Shown: positions 3,827-5,029 of the stretch, piece by piece
Layout: each line of letters starts with the position of its first letter
Position numbering within the stretch: the stretch's first letter is position 1
DNA from: an uncultured Eubacteriales bacterium
Lineage (GTDB): Bacteria; Bacillota; Clostridia; Christensenellales; Borkfalkiaceae
Length of the DNA: 5,029 bases
Assembly: GCA_902797515.1 (NCBI GenBank)
Contig: CADBSX010000146.1
Location: 1 to 5,029, forward strand
Direction: 5' to 3'
Program-made: the position numbers and the translations under genes
The notes under the pieces: generated by a model
Told to the model about the DNA's origin: nothing
Database searches by the model: none
Seen by the model: only the letters and a program-made list of their open reading frames with translations

Positions 3827-5029
3827 ATGAAAGAAATGGAAAACAACGAAGAAAAGATAATCGACCTCGTAGGCGTCGAAAAAGTGTTCGACGATAAAAC
3901 CGTCGTCGATAAGATAGATCTCTACGTAAGAAAAGGCGAATTCGTGACTCTTCTCGGCCCTTCGGGCTGCGGAAAGACCACGCTCCTTCGCATGATAGCG
4001 GGCTTTGAAAGTCCGACGAGCGGCAATATCTACATAGAGGGCGAAGAGATAACCTCGAAACCGCCATATCGGCGCCCCGTGAACACGGTATTTCAGAAAT
4101 ACGCGCTGTTCCCGCACCTCAACGTTTTCAAAAACGTCGCTTACGGGCTTAAACTCAAAAGAATACCGGCGGGCGAAAAGAACGGAAAGCCCGTTTTCCG
4201 CAAATACACGAAAGAAGAGATAGAGGCGAAAGTGAACAGGGCGCTCAAACTCGTCGATCTCGAAGATTACGGATACCGGAACGTCAATTCCCTTTCGGGC
4301 GGACAGCAACAGAGAATAGCGATAGCCCGCGCGCTCGTGTGCGAACCGAAAGTCCTTCTTTTAGACGAGCCTCTCGGCGCGCTCGACCTCAAAATGCGCA
4401 AGGAAATGCAGATAGAGTTAAAGCGCATGCACCGCGAACTCGGCATTACCTTTATATACGTTACGCACGATCAGGAAGAGGCTCTCACGATGTCGGACAC
4501 CGTGGTCGTGATAAACGACGGAAAGATACAGCAGATAGGAACGCCGAAAAAGGTTTACGACGAGCCGTCCAACGCGTTCGTCGCCAACTTCATAGGCGAG
4601 AGCAATATCCTTTCGGGCACAATGATAAAGGATTACCTCGTCAGGTTTCTCGGCAAAAACGTCGCCTGTCTCGACAAAGGCTTTTCAAAGAACGAACAGG
4701 TCGATATAGTGATACGCCCCGAAGACATAGCGATTTCCGCGGGCGGCGACGGACAGTTCAAAGGCTCGGTCACTTCGTCCGTGTTCAAGGGCACGTACTA
4801 CGAAATGAACGTCCTCTCGGGCGACTACGAATTCACCGTTCAGAACACGACGGAATATCCGATAGGCTCGGAAGTTTCCTTAAAAGTCGTGCCCGACAGC
4901 ATACATATAATGCGCAAAATGCGCACGATAAACTGTTTCGCAGGCGAGATAGACGGAGAAAACTCGGTGTATTTCTGCGGCGGCTCGTTTGAATTTTCGG
5001 GCGGCGAAGAATTTTCGAACGGCGATAAA
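3827..5029 (+). CDS. potA: Spermidine/putrescine ABC transporter ATPase PotA (open at window end)
   Basis: PotA hydrolyses ATP on the inner face of the membrane to drive polyamine import by PotBC with binding protein PotD. All ATPase motifs are intact: Walker A GPSGCGKT (44-51), Q-loop Q90, signature LSGGQ (156-160), Walker B VLLLDEP (176-182) with E181, D-loop GALD and H-loop H214. A TOBE-like regulatory domain follows (about 290-363, [12 protein letters not shown]). There is an insert near residues 114-129 ([16 protein letters not shown]) in the helical part. The frame has no stop by 5029 (401 codons); E. coli PotA is 378 residues, so at least 37 residues follow the usual end. The first ATG has AAGGA three bases upstream; ATG codon 4 (3836-3838) is 12 bases from it, so the exact start is uncertain. 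Cotranscription with the XRE-cupin gene is likely. The family also includes iron and putrescine ATPases, but this pairing favours polyamines. Confidence 0.92.
   Translation, partial: MKEMENNEEKIIDLVGVEKVFDDKTVVDKIDLYVRKGEFVTLLGPSGCGKTTLLRMIAGFESPTSGNIYIEGEEITSKPPYRRPVNTVFQKYALFPHLNVFKNVAYGLKLKRIPAGEKNGKPVFRKYTKEEIEAKVNRALKLVDLEDYGYRNVNSLSGGQQQRIAIARALVCEPKVLLLDEPLGALDLKMRKEMQIELKRMHRELGITFIYVTHDQEEALTMSDTVVVINDGKIQQIGTPKKVYDEPSNAFVANFIGESNILSGTMIKDYLVRFLGKNVACLDKGFSKNEQVDIVIRPEDIAISAGGDGQFKGSVTSSVFKGTYYEMNVLSGDYEFTVQNTTEYPIGSEVSLKVVPDSIHIMRKMRTINCFAGEIDGENSVYFCGGSFEFSGGEEFSNGDK

Noticed and set aside
3752..4309. A 185-codon minus-strand ORF opposite the start of potA
   Set aside because: It is antisense to intact Walker A and Q-loop coding sequence, has no family resemblance, and comes from the biased codon use of potA.
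4339..4992. A 217-codon plus-strand ORF in another frame of potA
   Set aside because: It is extremely rich in R, H and G, which is a frame-shift shadow of potA, whose own frame holds all the ATPase motifs.

Overview
The window holds three gene blocks from what looks like a Gram-positive, Clostridia-type bacterium. The evidence is the gene families (a short, clostridial-type ribosomal protein S12, a two-domain clostridial single-strand-binding paralogue, a PdaB-like deacetylase, and an XRE-cupin regulator next to potA), strong AGGAGG-type ribosome binding sites, and sigma-A-like promoters. Isoleucine is written mostly as ATA (24 of 29 in potA) although the coding DNA is not AT-rich. That bias reminds me of uncultured gut Clostridia such as Christensenellales, but the placement is an inference.

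Block 1 (positions 1-1324, minus strand) is the start of the str operon: promoter, two-hairpin leader, rpsL (S12), an unusually long and highly foldable 182-base spacer, rpsG (S7), and the first 45 codons of fusA (EF-G), cut by the window edge. Block 2 (1407-2961, minus strand) is a two-gene unit: a membrane-anchored NodB-fold deacetylase starting at TTG, then a two-OB-fold SSB-like protein 31 bases later, closed by a strong rho-independent terminator. Block 3 (3096-5029, plus strand) diverges from block 2. A consensus promoter (TTGACA-17-TATAAT) with palindromes around it drives an XRE-cupin regulator, followed 43 bases later by potA, the ATPase of a spermidine/putrescine importer, which is still open at the window end.

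Block 3 reads as a polyamine-uptake operon controlled by its first gene, with potB, potC and potD expected past the right edge. Block 1 is core translation machinery. The job shared by the deacetylase and SSB pair is unknown. There is no mobile element, CRISPR array, tRNA or rRNA, and I see no wholly new system. The items most worth a look are the structured rpsL-rpsG spacer, arginine at S12 position 88, cysteine at a metal-ligand position of the deacetylase, the two-OB SSB paralogue without the usual acidic tip, and the operator-like repeats of the regulator promoter.
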